Below, one piece after another: positions 16,556-25,620 of a stretch of 64,000 bases of DNA. Position 1 is the stretch's first letter, and each line of letters starts with the position of its first letter. The notes beneath the pieces were generated by a model. It ran no database searches. It saw only the letters and a list, made by a program, of their open reading frames with translations, and was not told the DNA's origin. A program made the translations under genes and the position numbers. Origin of the DNA: Arthrobacter rhizosphaerae (lineage in GTDB: Bacteria; Actinomycetota; Actinomycetes; Actinomycetales; Micrococcaceae); assembly GCF_023062595.1 (NCBI RefSeq), contig NZ_JALLAN010000021.1, positions 19,022-83,021 on the forward strand. The letters are read 5' to 3'.

Positions 16556-17539
16556 TCAGTCCCGGAGCGCCTTTCCGGTGAGGTGGAGAAACACGGATTC
16601 CAGGTCCGGGCGGGTGATTTCCACAGACGTCACCGACATTCCGGCATTAGCCGCACCAGTGACGATGCCGGCCAATACGCTGGGGCCATCATGCACGGTC
16701 AGCGCGAGGGCCGAACCGTCGCCGTCCACGTGCTGCACTCCTGGGACCAGGCGCAGGGCAGCCGCCGCGGCCGTGGAATTTCCGCTGCCATGAAGGTTGA
16801 TACGGTCCACGCCGCCGGTCAGCTTGATCAGCTGGTCCCGCGTCCCCTCTGCCTGGATGCTGCCCTCGTCGATGATGGCTATCCGGTCGCAGAGCCGCTC
16901 CGCTTCCTCCATGTAATGAGTGGTGTACAGGACGGCCATTCCCTCGGAAGACAAGGCCTCCACAGCTTCGAGGATGGAATTCCGGGATTGGGGGTCGACG
17001 CCGACGGTCGGCTCATCGAGGATCAGCAGGGTGGGCCGGTGCAGGAGCCCGATGCCGATATTGAGCCGCCGCTTCATTCCGCCGGAGTAGTTCTTGGTGA
17101 GGTCGCCGGCCCGGTCAGCCAGTCCGATAAGCTCCAGCACTTCCTGCGTCCGCCGGGAGAGGTCCTTGCCGTTCAGGCCCTGGAGCCGGCCGAAGAAGTT
17201 CAGGTTTTCCCTCCCTGTCAGGTCGGGATAGATCGCCAGCTCCTGGGGGACGAGGCCGAGATGCCGCTTAGCTGCGGTTTCGGATGGACCCATACCCATT
17301 CCAGCGACCGTAACGGTCCCGGCGTCGGCAGCAATCAGGCCTGCGATCATGGAGATGGTGGTGGTTTTCCCCGCACCGTTCGGCCCGAGGAGCCCGAAGG
17401 TCTCCCCCGGTTGGATGGTAAAGGACACGCCGTCGACGGCGGTCAGCTCCCCATAGCGCTTCACCAGTCCGTGAACCCTGAGGACTTCAGTCGTTGGTGG
17501 TGCACTTTGTCCTGCATCAGTTGGTCCTGCGACGCCCAC
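16556..17539 (-). CDS. ABC exporter ATP-binding protein, DrrA-like
   Basis: This ATPase of about 327 residues has Walker A GPNGAGKTT, the DrrA-family signature YSGGMKRRLNIG, and Walker B LILDEPTVGVDP. The C-terminal region contains the extra domain common to DrrA/CcmA-like exporters. It energises the two permeases that follow. I placed the start at the GTG at 17539, preceded by AAAGGGGG, because the longest frame (ATG at 17671) would overlap the divergent peroxidase gene and leave no room for promoters. The true start could still be further upstream. Confidence 0.9.
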   Translation of the reverse strand: MGVAGPTDAGQSAPPTTEVLRVHGLVKRYGELTAVDGVSFTIQPGETFGLLGPNGAGKTTTISMIAGLIAADAGTVTVAGMGMGPSETAAKRHLGLVPQELAIYPDLTGRENLNFFGRLQGLNGKDLSRRTQEVLELIGLADRAGDLTKNYSGGMKRRLNIGIGLLHRPTLLILDEPTVGVDPQSRNSILEAVEALSSEGMAVLYTTHYMEEAERLCDRIAIIDEGSIQAEGTRDQLIKLTGGVDRINLHGSGNSTAAAAALRLVPGVQHVDGDGSALALTVHDGPSVLAGIVTGAANAGMSVTSVEITRPDLESVFLHLTGKALRD

Positions 17540-17664
17540 TCCGGCGGCCCCCTTTAGTCGACGTTCCCAGCCTTCATTATCTGACAGGAAACCCTCAGTC
17601 TGAGGCCGTAGGCTGGTAGTGGCAACAAGTTTCCGGTAAGACCGACTTTGCGAGGACCAAGACT

Positions 17665-18156
17665 GTGACATCCCTTTACTCCATTCCCCTCACCCTGAAC
17701 GACGGAACCCAGACGGATTTCGGCCGTTTCAAGGGGAACGTGGTGATGGTGGTCAACGTCGCCTCCAACTGCGGATTCACTCCCCAGTACACGGGGCTTG
17801 AGACGCTCTACGAAAAGTTCAAGGACCGCGGCTTTGAGGTCCTTGGAGTCCCCTGCAACCAGTTCGCCGGCCAGGAACCTGGCAACGACAGCGAAATCGC
17901 CGAGTTCTGCCAGCGGAATTTCGGGGTGACCTTCCCGTTGACCGTGAAGTCGAACGTCCGCGGTAAGGACCAGCATCCGCTCTACGCGGAGCTGACCAAA
18001 TTCAAGAGCGGCCTGCTGCCCGGCCTGGTGAAGTGGAACTTCGAGAAGTTCCTGGTAAACCGCGACGGCGAAGTGGTGGCCCGCTTTGCTCCAACCGTTG
18101 AGCCCGATTCAGCTGAGGTCATCGACGCAATCGAGGCTGCCCTCGCCGGAGAATGA
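17665..18156 (+). CDS. Glutathione peroxidase family protein
   Basis: The 163-residue protein is a cysteine-type (not selenocysteine) GPx. It has the peroxidatic cysteine in NVASNCGFTPQY at residue 36, CNQFAGQEPG near residue 71 with the catalytic Gln, and KWNFEKFLVNRDG near residue 128 with the conserved Trp and Asn. Bacterial members often use thioredoxin or mycothiol rather than glutathione to reduce peroxides; that is family knowledge, not seen here. The GTG start has GAGGA eight bases upstream. Its stop overlaps the start of the broken SMI1 gene. Confidence 0.93.
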   Translation: MTSLYSIPLTLNDGTQTDFGRFKGNVVMVVNVASNCGFTPQYTGLETLYEKFKDRGFEVLGVPCNQFAGQEPGNDSEIAEFCQRNFGVTFPLTVKSNVRGKDQHPLYAELTKFKSGLLPGLVKWNFEKFLVNRDGEVVARFAPTVEPDSAEVIDAIEAALAGE

Positions 18157-19208
18157 CTGCAAGCACCAGCCCTCGGGAGCCCAAAGAAACCGGCAAAGCG
18201 TTCACTGACTCCGATCTCACCGGGCTGTGGATAGACGGCGACTTCTCACTCGAATACCACGAGGAAACGTCTCCGAGTGACGGGTTGATCGCATCTGTCG
18301 AGGCCGAACTGGGCGGCTATAGACTTCCTGCGTCGTATGTCGAACTGGCCCGGCTCCACAACGGCGGCGTATTGCACCGATGCGTTTACCCCATGGACCT
18401 GCCCACAAATTGGGCTGATGACCACATCGTCATCACGGGCCTGTACGCCTTGGGGCGGACAGCGCAATAGTCACTTGTTGGGCCGCTGGGCTCCACCCAT
18501 ATGGAAAGCGAGTGGGGCTATCCGCGCATCGGCGTTGGTATTGGAGACACCCCCAGCGCCGGTCATGAGCAGATCATGCTCGACTACCGTTCCTGCGGAA
18601 AAAACGGCGAGCCACAGGTGGTGCACGTCGACCAGGAAGCCGGCTATCGCATCACGTTCGTGGCAGAGGATTTCGCCACTCTCATCCGCGGGCTTGTGGG
18701 CGAGGATGACTACTATTTCGCACAAGACGAGCGCACTGCAGCCATGGTGACGGTGGAGCGGGGAACGCTTTCGCCTATCGTTGTCAGGGCAGTGGCTGCG
18801 GCCTCGGGCAAACTCCCCGGTAGTGCACGGATACTGCGGGCCCTCGCGCGTCAGATCGTCGAGGATAAGGGCAGTTTCGCGCTGCATGGCGATGAGCAGT
18901 CATACGCGATGTACGACCTCATTTTCTGGCTCTATTCTCAGCTGACGAGCGCCCAATCCTTTGAGCACTTTGTGAGAGATCCGGAGGGCGCTGGCTCTTA
19001 CGACGCTCCTTGTTATGAGCTCATGATTGTCTTCAGCCTCACCGACCAACCATACGGTTTTAGTACCGGCGGCTTCTCCGAGGACTTTCTTCGCCGGTGG
19101 TGGGAGGAGCGTGTGGCGTCAGGCGCCATCGCACAGTCCGCTGAAGGGTTCCGGCTGAGCACCGAAGCCGAGCAAACCCTCCTCGCAGTGGTATCTTCTA
19201 TCGGTTGA
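18153..19208 (+). pseudogene. SMI1/KNR4 family protein interrupted by an in-frame TAG
   Basis: Two open stretches, 18153-18470 and 18501-19208, are in the same frame and separated only by a TAG at 18468-18470. Reading through gives about 351 codons with continuous SMI1/KNR4 features: ELGGYRLPASYVELARLHNGG, then a G-R-T-A-x segment, then SEWGYPRIGVGIGDTPSAGHEQIMLDYRSCG in overlapping stretches. In relatives the segment at the stop usually reads Y-S-L, so a Tyr codon changed to TAG is the simplest explanation. SMI1 proteins often act as immunity proteins. Separate translation from the ATG at 18501 lacks a clear ribosome site. Confidence 0.8.
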
Positions 19209-19240
19209 TTCCGAGGTATTTACGTATAACTGGAGGTCCC

Positions 19241-19672
19241 GTGTTCAAAGGGTTCAAAGACTTTATTCTTCGCGGCAATGTCATCGAACTGTCCATCGCC
19301 GTCGTCGTCGGTACGGCGTTCACAGCGCTGGTTGCCGCGTTCACCACCAACATTGTTAACCCGATCATCGCAGCGGCCGGCGGGGTGCAGACCGAGGGGC
19401 TGGGCTTCCCCATCTGGCCGGGAAACGAAAAGACGTTCGTCAACATCGGCGGGGTCCTCACGGCGTTAGTGACATTCCTGATTACCGCAGCGGTGGTCTA
19501 TTTCATCTTTGTGGCCCCCATGAACAAAATCAACGCCTTGGTCAAGCAACGCCTTGCCACGGAGGAACCCGAAGAGGAACCGATCCCGGCCGACACCGCT
19601 CTTCTGGCCGAGATCCGCGATCTGCTGACGAAAATGGCAGAGGCTGACCGCAGCAGAGAGAACTCCCGGTAG
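19241..19672 (+). CDS. mscL: Large-conductance mechanosensitive channel
   Basis: MscL opens under membrane tension to release solutes during hypo-osmotic shock. The 143-residue protein starts FKGFKDFILRGNVIELSIAVVVG, split here as an N-terminal amphipathic helix and TM1, with the conserved gate region and the loop before TM2 (LTALVTFLITAAVVYFIFV). The C-terminal helix contains the acidic EEPEEEPIP segment. The GTG at 19241 has GGAGG five bases upstream, which sets the start. Confidence 0.95.
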   Translation: MFKGFKDFILRGNVIELSIAVVVGTAFTALVAAFTTNIVNPIIAAAGGVQTEGLGFPIWPGNEKTFVNIGGVLTALVTFLITAAVVYFIFVAPMNKINALVKQRLATEEPEEEPIPADTALLAEIRDLLTKMAEADRSRENSR

Positions 19673-19777
19673 CCGGCATCCATCGGGGCCTGAGGCGGAA
19701 GCAAGGGCTGCGGAAGCTTCCACTGATCCTTACCCAGGGGCAATACTGCCGAAACAGCCGGCCGACAGTATGGGCTT

Positions 19778-20662
19778 ATGAAGCCAAAGGTGAAAGTCCC
19801 GCTCCCGGCTGATCTGAGTTGTGAGGTCTGCGGCCAGATGCCCGAACCTACTAAGGCCCGGCTGACGCTGGCCAACATCGCAGTGATGCTCCCCATCGAA
19901 CTCCTGGTGCACGCTGCCGTTGTGGAAACCCATCTGCCGTACGTTGCCAAGGTCTTGGTCCTGACCTTCACTGCCACTTTCCTGGTGATCTGGGTAGCTG
20001 AGCCGTCGGCCGCGCGGCTCCTGAAGAAGTGGCTTCACGCTCCCGCCCTCCGCCACCGTAGCCGACTTGTGGAGGCACCGGCTCTGTGGCGGGCCCGGAC
20101 CGTACTTCGTGACCAGCCGGGCTCGCTCCAGAAGGTTACCCGTACCCTGGCCAGACTTGACACGAACATCCTCAGCATTCACGTCCATCCCATCGCCGGC
20201 GGCGTGCTCGACGAATTTGTGCTTTCCGCTCCGGGGAACCTGGGAGAAACCGAGATTCTATCGGCATTGCGGGATGCGGGCGGCCGGCACCCGCACATCT
20301 GGCCCACCACCGCCCTGGCTATGGCGGACGGCCAAACCAAAGCCCTCAGCCTGGCCTCCAGAATTGCCGCAAACCCGGCAGAGCTTCCTTTAGCAGTTGC
20401 CGAACTGCTCCGGGCTCATGTGGTCAATACGGGCGACCCTGTCCGAGGAGACACGCCACCTGCAGTAGCTGGAACCGGGCGTGCGGCTTCCGGATCGCAG
20501 GTTACCGGCACTGCTTTGAAGATCCCGACGGCGTGGCATGGGCCGCTTGTTTTCTCCAGGCCTGGGGAACCCTTCACTCCTGCAGAATCCGCCCGCGCCC
20601 ATCGGCTTGCCGAATTGGCGGAAATACTGGCCTATGATCGTGCCAAATCGCCTCTGAAGTAG
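19778..20662 (+). CDS. ACT-domain protein with membrane anchor
   Basis: This 294-residue protein has an N-terminal CEVCGQMP stretch, two hydrophobic helices (about residues 35-78), then an ACT domain beginning RTVLRDQPGSLQKVTRTLARLDTNILSIHVHPI in overlapping runs (about 107-185). ACT domains bind amino acids and regulate attached enzymes or transporters. Here no catalytic domain follows, only a C-terminal region of about 110 residues with no family I recognise. A membrane-bound amino-acid sensor is plausible but unproven. It stands alone downstream of mscL. Confidence 0.6.
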   Translation: MKPKVKVPLPADLSCEVCGQMPEPTKARLTLANIAVMLPIELLVHAAVVETHLPYVAKVLVLTFTATFLVIWVAEPSAARLLKKWLHAPALRHRSRLVEAPALWRARTVLRDQPGSLQKVTRTLARLDTNILSIHVHPIAGGVLDEFVLSAPGNLGETEILSALRDAGGRHPHIWPTTALAMADGQTKALSLASRIAANPAELPLAVAELLRAHVVNTGDPVRGDTPPAVAGTGRAASGSQVTGTALKIPTAWHGPLVFSRPGEPFTPAESARAHRLAELAEILAYDRAKSPLK

Positions 20663-20698
20663 TGCTTAAAACATTACTCCAAACACTTCCGTAACTTG

Positions 20699-20712
20699 AT
20701 AAGCATACTTAT
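20699..20712. promoter_or_regulatory. ATAAG-CATA-CTTAT palindrome upstream of the DUF4383 gene
   Basis: ATAAG (20699-20703) and CTTAT (20708-20712) are complementary around CATA. The site is about 100 bases upstream of the DUF4383 start, within an otherwise AT-rich stretch. It may be an operator or an activator site; the binding protein is unknown. Confidence 0.35.
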
Positions 20713-20812
20713 GATGTACTCAAGGATGCGACGTAGATCGGCCTTACCGGAGCGTGGCACCCTGCAGCGCAACATCTGCTAGGCAGTTGTGTACAAGGCA
20801 GGAGAAAACATC

Positions 20813-21271
20813 ATGGTAAACACCAACCCGACAGGTAGCCGAACAACCATCCAAACGGCAGCAATGGTCGTAGGAGCAGTCTTCCTGCTTGTGGGTATCC
20901 TGGGATTCATTCCGGGTGTAACCACCAACTACGCAGCCCTCGGAATGGCAGGACCCGCCTCGGAGGCGTTGCTCCTGGGCGTGTTCCAGGTCTCCATCCT
21001 CCACAACATCGTCCATCTGCTGTTCGGAGTGGCTGGAATCGTCATGGCGCGCAGTGCCACCCAGGCCCGGAACTATCTGGTGGGCGGCGGGGCTCTTTAC
21101 CTGGTTCTTTGGCTGTATGGCCTCCTGGTACCCCACGATTCCACCGCCAACTTCGTACCGTTCAATGACGCCGACGACTGGCTGCACCTCATTTTGGGAC
21201 TGGGCATGGTCGCCCTGGGCGTCGTCCTGGCGCGCAGTGTGACAACAACCCGCACCACAGCCCGCGGCTAA
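20813..21271 (+). CDS. DUF4383 family four-helix membrane protein
   Basis: The 152-residue protein has four predicted membrane helices and the conserved LLGVFQVSILHNIVHLLFGVAG pattern, with the H-N-x-V-H-L segment, and FNDADDWLHLILGLGMVALG, as in DUF4383 (a stress-linked actinobacterial membrane family of unknown function). It has a GGAG ribosome site eight bases before the ATG at 20813. A strong terminator follows. Its long upstream region with a palindrome suggests regulation by a dedicated factor. Confidence 0.8.
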   Translation: MVNTNPTGSRTTIQTAAMVVGAVFLLVGILGFIPGVTTNYAALGMAGPASEALLLGVFQVSILHNIVHLLFGVAGIVMARSATQARNYLVGGGALYLVLWLYGLLVPHDSTANFVPFNDADDWLHLILGLGMVALGVVLARSVTTTRTTARG

Positions 21272-21305
21272 AAACAGGTGCGCCGCTGAAGGTAGTTTTG
21301 ATCGA

Positions 21306-21341
21306 CCTTGGTGACCGGGAGACCGGCCACCAAGGTTTTTT
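21306..21341 (+). terminator. Rho-independent terminator of the DUF4383 gene
   Basis: CCTTGGTGACCGG (21306-21318) pairs with CCGGCCACCAAGG (21323-21335) with one mismatch and a GAGA loop, followed by six Ts. Confidence 0.9.
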
Positions 21342-21480
21342 AAGCGCGCTGTGTGTCTTTAGACGACGCCGCGCAGATTCGCGGCTGTTCCCAGGCCGGG
21401 ATGGTGGGCTACCTCGTCGGGCGGCCCCTTCGACGTCACCGGGGGCTCCGTTGCTGAATTGGGTAATTCACACCGCAACC

Positions 21481-21933
21481 TCACCGATGAGGACGTTCAA
21501 GCAGAAAGGGTGCAGTCATAAAGCCCTCTGCCGAATAGAGCGCAGCGGCGGCCGCATTCGCGCTCACAGTCACTCGCGGAACGCCTCGCTCGTCTGACTC
21601 GTGGAGCAATGAGCGAACGAGCGCGCTGCCGATCCCGCGCCAGCGGTGTTGCGGAAGCACGTACACGCTCTGAATGTCACCTGTGAGGCGAGTTCGATCG
21701 TCAATATCGGGAACCCGTTCGAAGAGCACCAGCCACGCCATGCCGACGAGCTCACCGTCAATCTCGGCCACATGGCATATTAGTGCCTGCCCTTGGGAAC
21801 GCATCCAGGCAGAAAGGTCTTCAGCAAACTCTCGCCGCTCGGATTCGGATACCGGGCGGGACAATTGGGCCCAGGCTTCCTTCAAGGCGGCGAGCCCCGC
21901 AATGTCTTCGGGTTGGGCCGATCTAACGATCAT
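21481..21933 (-). CDS. GNAT family N-acetyltransferase
   Basis: The 150-residue protein has the GNAT strand IQSVYVLPQHRWRGIGSALV with the acetyl-CoA loop RWRGIG, and a following helix and strand ending AALYSAEGFM. It begins MIVRSAQPEDIAGLAAL, typical of the family. The substrate is unknown. The start at 21933 is chosen because GGAGG lies seven bases upstream on the minus strand; a longer frame begins at 21981. Confidence 0.88.
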   Translation of the reverse strand: MIVRSAQPEDIAGLAALKEAWAQLSRPVSESERREFAEDLSAWMRSQGQALICHVAEIDGELVGMAWLVLFERVPDIDDRTRLTGDIQSVYVLPQHRWRGIGSALVRSLLHESDERGVPRVTVSANAAAAALYSAEGFMTAPFLLERPHR

Positions 21934-22062
21934 GTTGTCCTCCACGTATCGAGCATCGCCGCAACCACCTAGTGACCGCAAGCCGACCGGCTAACGTGCG
22001 GCCCGGGCTTAGATCTTGTGTGCCAGGCGACGCTGATGTAGACCTCAGATAGGAGGTCAGCC

Positions 22063-22488
22063 ATGGACATTGGTCAGGTCATCGAGCAGTACCACTCGGG
22101 ATTAGATGTGTTTGCCGCGGGCGATCCGGAGCCGATCAAGGCAATGTACGCGCGGAGCGAGGACGTCCTGCTGGCGAATCCCTTCGGCGGCTCCTCGCGC
22201 GGCTGGGATGCGGTTTCACAGGCGCTCGACTTCGCTTCATCGAACTTCCGCAATGGCGCGCCAGTTCGGACTGAAGAAGTTTCCCGCTACGTTGGCGCCG
22301 ATCTCGTTACTCTGTTCGAGCGCGAGCATTGGGAGACCAAGGTGGGCGGTCGCGAAGAGCCCTCCCCCTTCGACTTGCGCGTCACGACCACTTTTCGCTT
22401 GGAGAGTGACGGATGGCATCTCGTCAGCCGCCACGCCGACCCGCTGACGACACCGCATCCCGACGGACCGATCCGCCCCACGAACTGA
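22063..22488 (+). CDS. SnoaL/NTF2-like family protein
   Basis: The 141-residue protein has the cone-shaped NTF2-like fold pattern: a helix (IEQYHSGLDVFAAGDPEPIKAMYA), the glycine-rich NPFGGSSRGWDAV stretch, then a beta sheet ending WHLVSRHADPLT. Such proteins are small hydrolases, isomerases or ligand binders, and the function cannot be told here. A perfect AGGAGG ribosome site lies seven bases before the ATG. It is a single gene, followed by a converging lipid kinase gene. Confidence 0.82.
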   Translation: MDIGQVIEQYHSGLDVFAAGDPEPIKAMYARSEDVLLANPFGGSSRGWDAVSQALDFASSNFRNGAPVRTEEVSRYVGADLVTLFEREHWETKVGGREEPSPFDLRVTTTFRLESDGWHLVSRHADPLTTPHPDGPIRPTN

Positions 22489-22508
22489 GTTTGGAGCGCC
22501 GCCAGCCC

Positions 22509-23435
22509 TCAGTCGTTCATCATCCTGATCTTGAGTGCTGCAGGCTCGAGAGTTACTGCCAGGTGTTTACCCGTACCGACGTGGTCTCCGTCGAGCTGGA
22601 ATTCCTGTTCGTGCTCCAGAATGATTTCGGCAGTCTTCCCCTGGAAGTACTCCACCGACGTGGTCTTGCGTTTGTTCCGTCCGAAGATGCCAGCCACCAC
22701 TCCCAGCCAACCCAGGCGGCCACGAGGTGCGAGGATCAGGAGGTCCAGAACGCCGTCGTCCACCTTGGCCTCGGGAAATATCTCCACCCCGCCCATAATC
22801 CTGCCGCAGTTGCCGATCATCACGCTGCGAATGCGGCGCCGCACAGGGTGCCTTCCGTCCATGCTGATCCTGGCGCGCACCGGCTTTCCCGGGAGCTTTC
22901 GGATGCCGGCTTCCACGTAGGCAAGCCAGCCCATCCTGTCCTTCAAAACATCGATGGTGTCCGCCATGATCGCTGCGTCATAGCCCAGGCCGCCCATCAC
23001 CAGAAAAACCTGCCGGTCGGCAGAGCCGTCCAGGTTGGTCCGGATAACGTCCACCGTGCGCTCGGTGCCGTTCAGCACATCGTAGGCCGCGGCCACCGGA
23101 TCTGTAATGTTGATGCCCAGGTTCCGCGCCAGCAGATTTCCGGTGCCCAATGGCACCAGTCCCAACGGGACCCCGCTGCCTGCCAGGATCTCGGCCACGC
23201 AGCGGACGGTGCCGTCGCCGCCCGCGGCAATAACGACGTCGACTCCTGCTTCCAGCGCCTCCCGCGTCTGTCCTTCCCCAGGGTCTTCAACCGTGGTTTC
23301 CAGCCATAGCGGCTCGGCCCATCCCTGGGTCTGGCACAGCCGGACAATGGAACCGCGCAACTCCGGGCCCACAGACTTGGCAGGATTGATGACGACGGCT
23401 GCCCGCAGAGTGGGGGTAGCGTTAGTGGCTGTCAT
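22509..23435 (-). CDS. Diacylglycerol/lipid kinase family protein
   Basis: The 308-residue protein has the DAGK catalytic signature: NPAKS near residue 17, GGDGTVRCVAEIL near residue 70 and LGLVPLGTGNLLARNLGI near residue 90. Relatives (YegS, DgkB) phosphorylate diacylglycerol, sphingosine or related lipids with ATP at the membrane face. It would recycle diacylglycerol or make a lipid second messenger; the substrate is not decided by sequence. The ATG at 23435 is preferred over the upstream frame at 23525. Confidence 0.9.
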   Translation of the reverse strand: MTATNATPTLRAAVVINPAKSVGPELRGSIVRLCQTQGWAEPLWLETTVEDPGEGQTREALEAGVDVVIAAGGDGTVRCVAEILAGSGVPLGLVPLGTGNLLARNLGINITDPVAAAYDVLNGTERTVDVIRTNLDGSADRQVFLVMGGLGYDAAIMADTIDVLKDRMGWLAYVEAGIRKLPGKPVRARISMDGRHPVRRRIRSVMIGNCGRIMGGVEIFPEAKVDDGVLDLLILAPRGRLGWLGVVAGIFGRNKRKTTSVEYFQGKTAEIILEHEQEFQLDGDHVGTGKHLAVTLEPAALKIRMMND

Positions 23436-23644
23436 AGCGTCCTTAAGAGTGGCGTCTACGCCGCGTGGCGACGGGAAAGGCCCCGAACTGAAATCGTATC
23501 GGGGATTGACCGGACTGGGCAGCACCGGCGCGGGGTCGTGGACGGTCCGCCCCTTCCACCCATAGGCTGGCTACGTTAGGGAACACTCCGGCCTGTCCGG
23601 GATACTCCTGGGGGCCGCGAAAGCAATGCGGAAGGCGGCGGAGC

Positions 23645-23890
23645 ATGACCGAAGCGGAGAACATTTCAGCAGAGGCCGAGGCGAACAGCAGGGACCCGCA
23701 TGATTGGGGCCGGGCCATGGCCCGGGCAGTAACGAGGCTTGCTGAACAGCTCGCTCCGGAGGGAAGCGAGGACATCCACGCCTCGGTGGTGGACAGGGAA
23801 TTGTGCCTCACCATCAGGGACGATCCAGACGGCGTCCTCATCACGCTGTCGACTCAGTTCTCAGGGGAACGTACCAACCACAAGAGCTGA
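23645..23890 (+). CDS. Small acidic protein of unknown function
   Basis: The 81-residue protein has a GCGGAG-type ribosome site just upstream of the ATG at 23645. It reads as an acidic N-terminus, a central amphipathic helix (WGRAMARAVTRLAEQLAPE) and a beta-rich C-terminus (ASVVDRELCLTIRDDPDGVLITLS). I do not recognise a family. It lies between the divergent lipid kinase gene and pntB, which ends at 23924 on the opposite strand. Confidence 0.6.
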   Translation: MTEAENISAEAEANSRDPHDWGRAMARAVTRLAEQLAPEGSEDIHASVVDRELCLTIRDDPDGVLITLSTQFSGERTNHKS

Positions 23891-23923
23891 AACGCCCATG
23901 CTTGATATAAAGCCTCGTGATTT

Positions 23924-25297
23924 TTAGAGGCCCTTGACCGCGCCAAGCACCTTGGTGAGGGATTCCTTGGCGTCCCCGAACAGCAGCGTTGTCTGCGGTT
24001 CAAACATCAGGTCATTTTCAATGCCGGCAAAGCCAGGGCGCATCGAGCGCTTGAGGAAGACCACTTGGCGCGCATCGGCAACTTCGAGGATGGGCATACC
24101 GTAGATCGGCGAGCCGGAGGAGGTCTTGGCGGCCGGGTTAACCACGTCGTTCGCTCCGACCACCAAGGCGACGTCGGCCGTTCTGAACTCCGAGTTGATC
24201 TCGCCCATTTCCTTGAGCGACTCGTACGGCACGTTGGCCTCGGCGAGGAGTACGTTCATGTGTCCGGGCATGCGCCCTGCCACCGGGTGGATGGCGAAGT
24301 CCACCTGGATGCCCCGGGCCTCGAGCGCCTGGGCCAGTTCCGCAGCTGTGTGCTGTCCCTGGGCAACGGCCAGGCCGTACCCGGGAACGATGATCACGCG
24401 CTGCGCGTAGCCCAGCAGCACGGCCACGTCCTCGGCGCTGGAGGACCGCACTGGCCGGTCACTCGCCGTCGTCGAACCCGCCGTCGAACCTCCGCGGAAG
24501 GCCCCGAAGAGGATGCCGGCAACGCTTCTGCCCATCGCTGCAGCCATGGCCCGGGTGAGGATAGTACCTGAGGCGCCCACGAGCGTGCCGGCGACGAGGA
24601 GAAGCACGTTGCCGAGCACCAGGCCGCTGGCCGCGACAGCGAGGCCGGTGAAGGCGTTCAGGAGCGAAATGACGATGGGAACGTCAGCGCCGCCCACCGG
24701 AAGCACCAGCAGGACGCCTGCAGCCAGTCCCAGCACCATCAGTATCAAAGCCAGCGCCAACGAACCGGTCAGAACGACGGCGGTAGCGGCACCCAGCGCT
24801 GCGATCAGCACAGCGGCCATCAGCACAGGCAGACCCGGGAACACAATCGGCCGGGTGGTCATGAGCTCCTGCAGCTTGGCAAACGTGATGGCCGAGCCGG
24901 CGAAGGAGACGGCACCCACCAGCAAAGTGAAGACTACCGCCAGGCGCACCCAGGATTCCTCGGCATGCCCGAGTTCCAGGAGTGCCACGAGCGCCGCGGC
25001 ACCGCCGCCCACACCGTTGAAGAGGGCCACGAGCTGGGGCATCTGGGTCATTTGCACGCGACGGGCAACGGGCGCCGCCACAGCTGTGCCGACGGCAATG
25101 GCGCCCAGGATCCAGGGCACATTGTCGAGTTTTGCCGAAAAGAAAACAGTGACAACCGCCAGGAGCGCCCCGAAGGCGCCGAGGAGGTTTCCCTGTCTGG
25201 CAGTTCGGGGGGAATTGAGGCCCTTGAGCGCGAGGATAAAGAAAACAGCAGCGGCGAGATACAGCAGCGCCGTCCAGACGGGATCGAGGAGGGTCAC
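23924..25297 (-). CDS. pntB: NAD(P) transhydrogenase beta subunit
   Basis: PntB carries the NADP(H)-binding domain and most membrane helices of the proton-pumping transhydrogenase that makes NADPH from NADH at the cytoplasmic membrane. The 457-residue protein has about nine hydrophobic helices, then the dIII domain with VIIVPGYGLAVAQGQH near residue 288, HPVAGRMPGHMNVLLAEANVPYE and the NADP motif GANDVVNPAA near residue 385. It overlaps pntAB by four bases, so the three subunits are one operon. Confidence 0.95.
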   Translation of the reverse strand: MTLLDPVWTALLYLAAAVFFILALKGLNSPRTARQGNLLGAFGALLAVVTVFFSAKLDNVPWILGAIAVGTAVAAPVARRVQMTQMPQLVALFNGVGGGAAALVALLELGHAEESWVRLAVVFTLLVGAVSFAGSAITFAKLQELMTTRPIVFPGLPVLMAAVLIAALGAATAVVLTGSLALALILMVLGLAAGVLLVLPVGGADVPIVISLLNAFTGLAVAASGLVLGNVLLLVAGTLVGASGTILTRAMAAAMGRSVAGILFGAFRGGSTAGSTTASDRPVRSSSAEDVAVLLGYAQRVIIVPGYGLAVAQGQHTAAELAQALEARGIQVDFAIHPVAGRMPGHMNVLLAEANVPYESLKEMGEINSEFRTADVALVVGANDVVNPAAKTSSGSPIYGMPILEVADARQVVFLKRSMRPGFAGIENDLMFEPQTTLLFGDAKESLTKVLGAVKGL

Positions 25298-25620
25298 TTT
25301 TGGACCTCCCGGTTTCCTGAACTGGTTTTTTCCAGACCCGGCTTCTTACGGCCGCGGAACATTTCCAGCATGCGGTCCGTCACCACAAAGCCGCCCACCA
25401 GGTTGGCTGTGGCCAGGACTACCGCGAGCAGGGCCACCGCGAGCACCCACGGGTCGGCGGCTTGGCCCGCGACGATGATCGCGCCCACCAGGATGATGCC
25501 GTGGATGGCGTTGGCCCCGGACATGAGCGGGGTGTGCAGGGTGCTGGAAACCTTGGAAACCACTTCGAAGCCCACAAAAACCGCCAGCACGGTGATGGTG
25601 AGCAAACTGATCGGATCCAT
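25294..25620 (-). CDS. pntAB: NAD(P) transhydrogenase alpha subunit, membrane part
   Basis: This 108-residue protein is the detached membrane segment of the alpha subunit (alpha-2), with three hydrophobic helices and the motif GFEVVSKVSSTLHTPLMSGANAIHGI in overlapping runs. In enterobacteria it is fused to the NAD-binding part; here, as in many actinobacteria, it is separate. The start codon at 25620 shares a base with the stop of the preceding gene (TGATG). Confidence 0.93.
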   Translation of the reverse strand: MDPISLLTITVLAVFVGFEVVSKVSSTLHTPLMSGANAIHGIILVGAIIVAGQAADPWVLAVALLAVVLATANLVGGFVVTDRMLEMFRGRKKPGLEKTSSGNREVQK

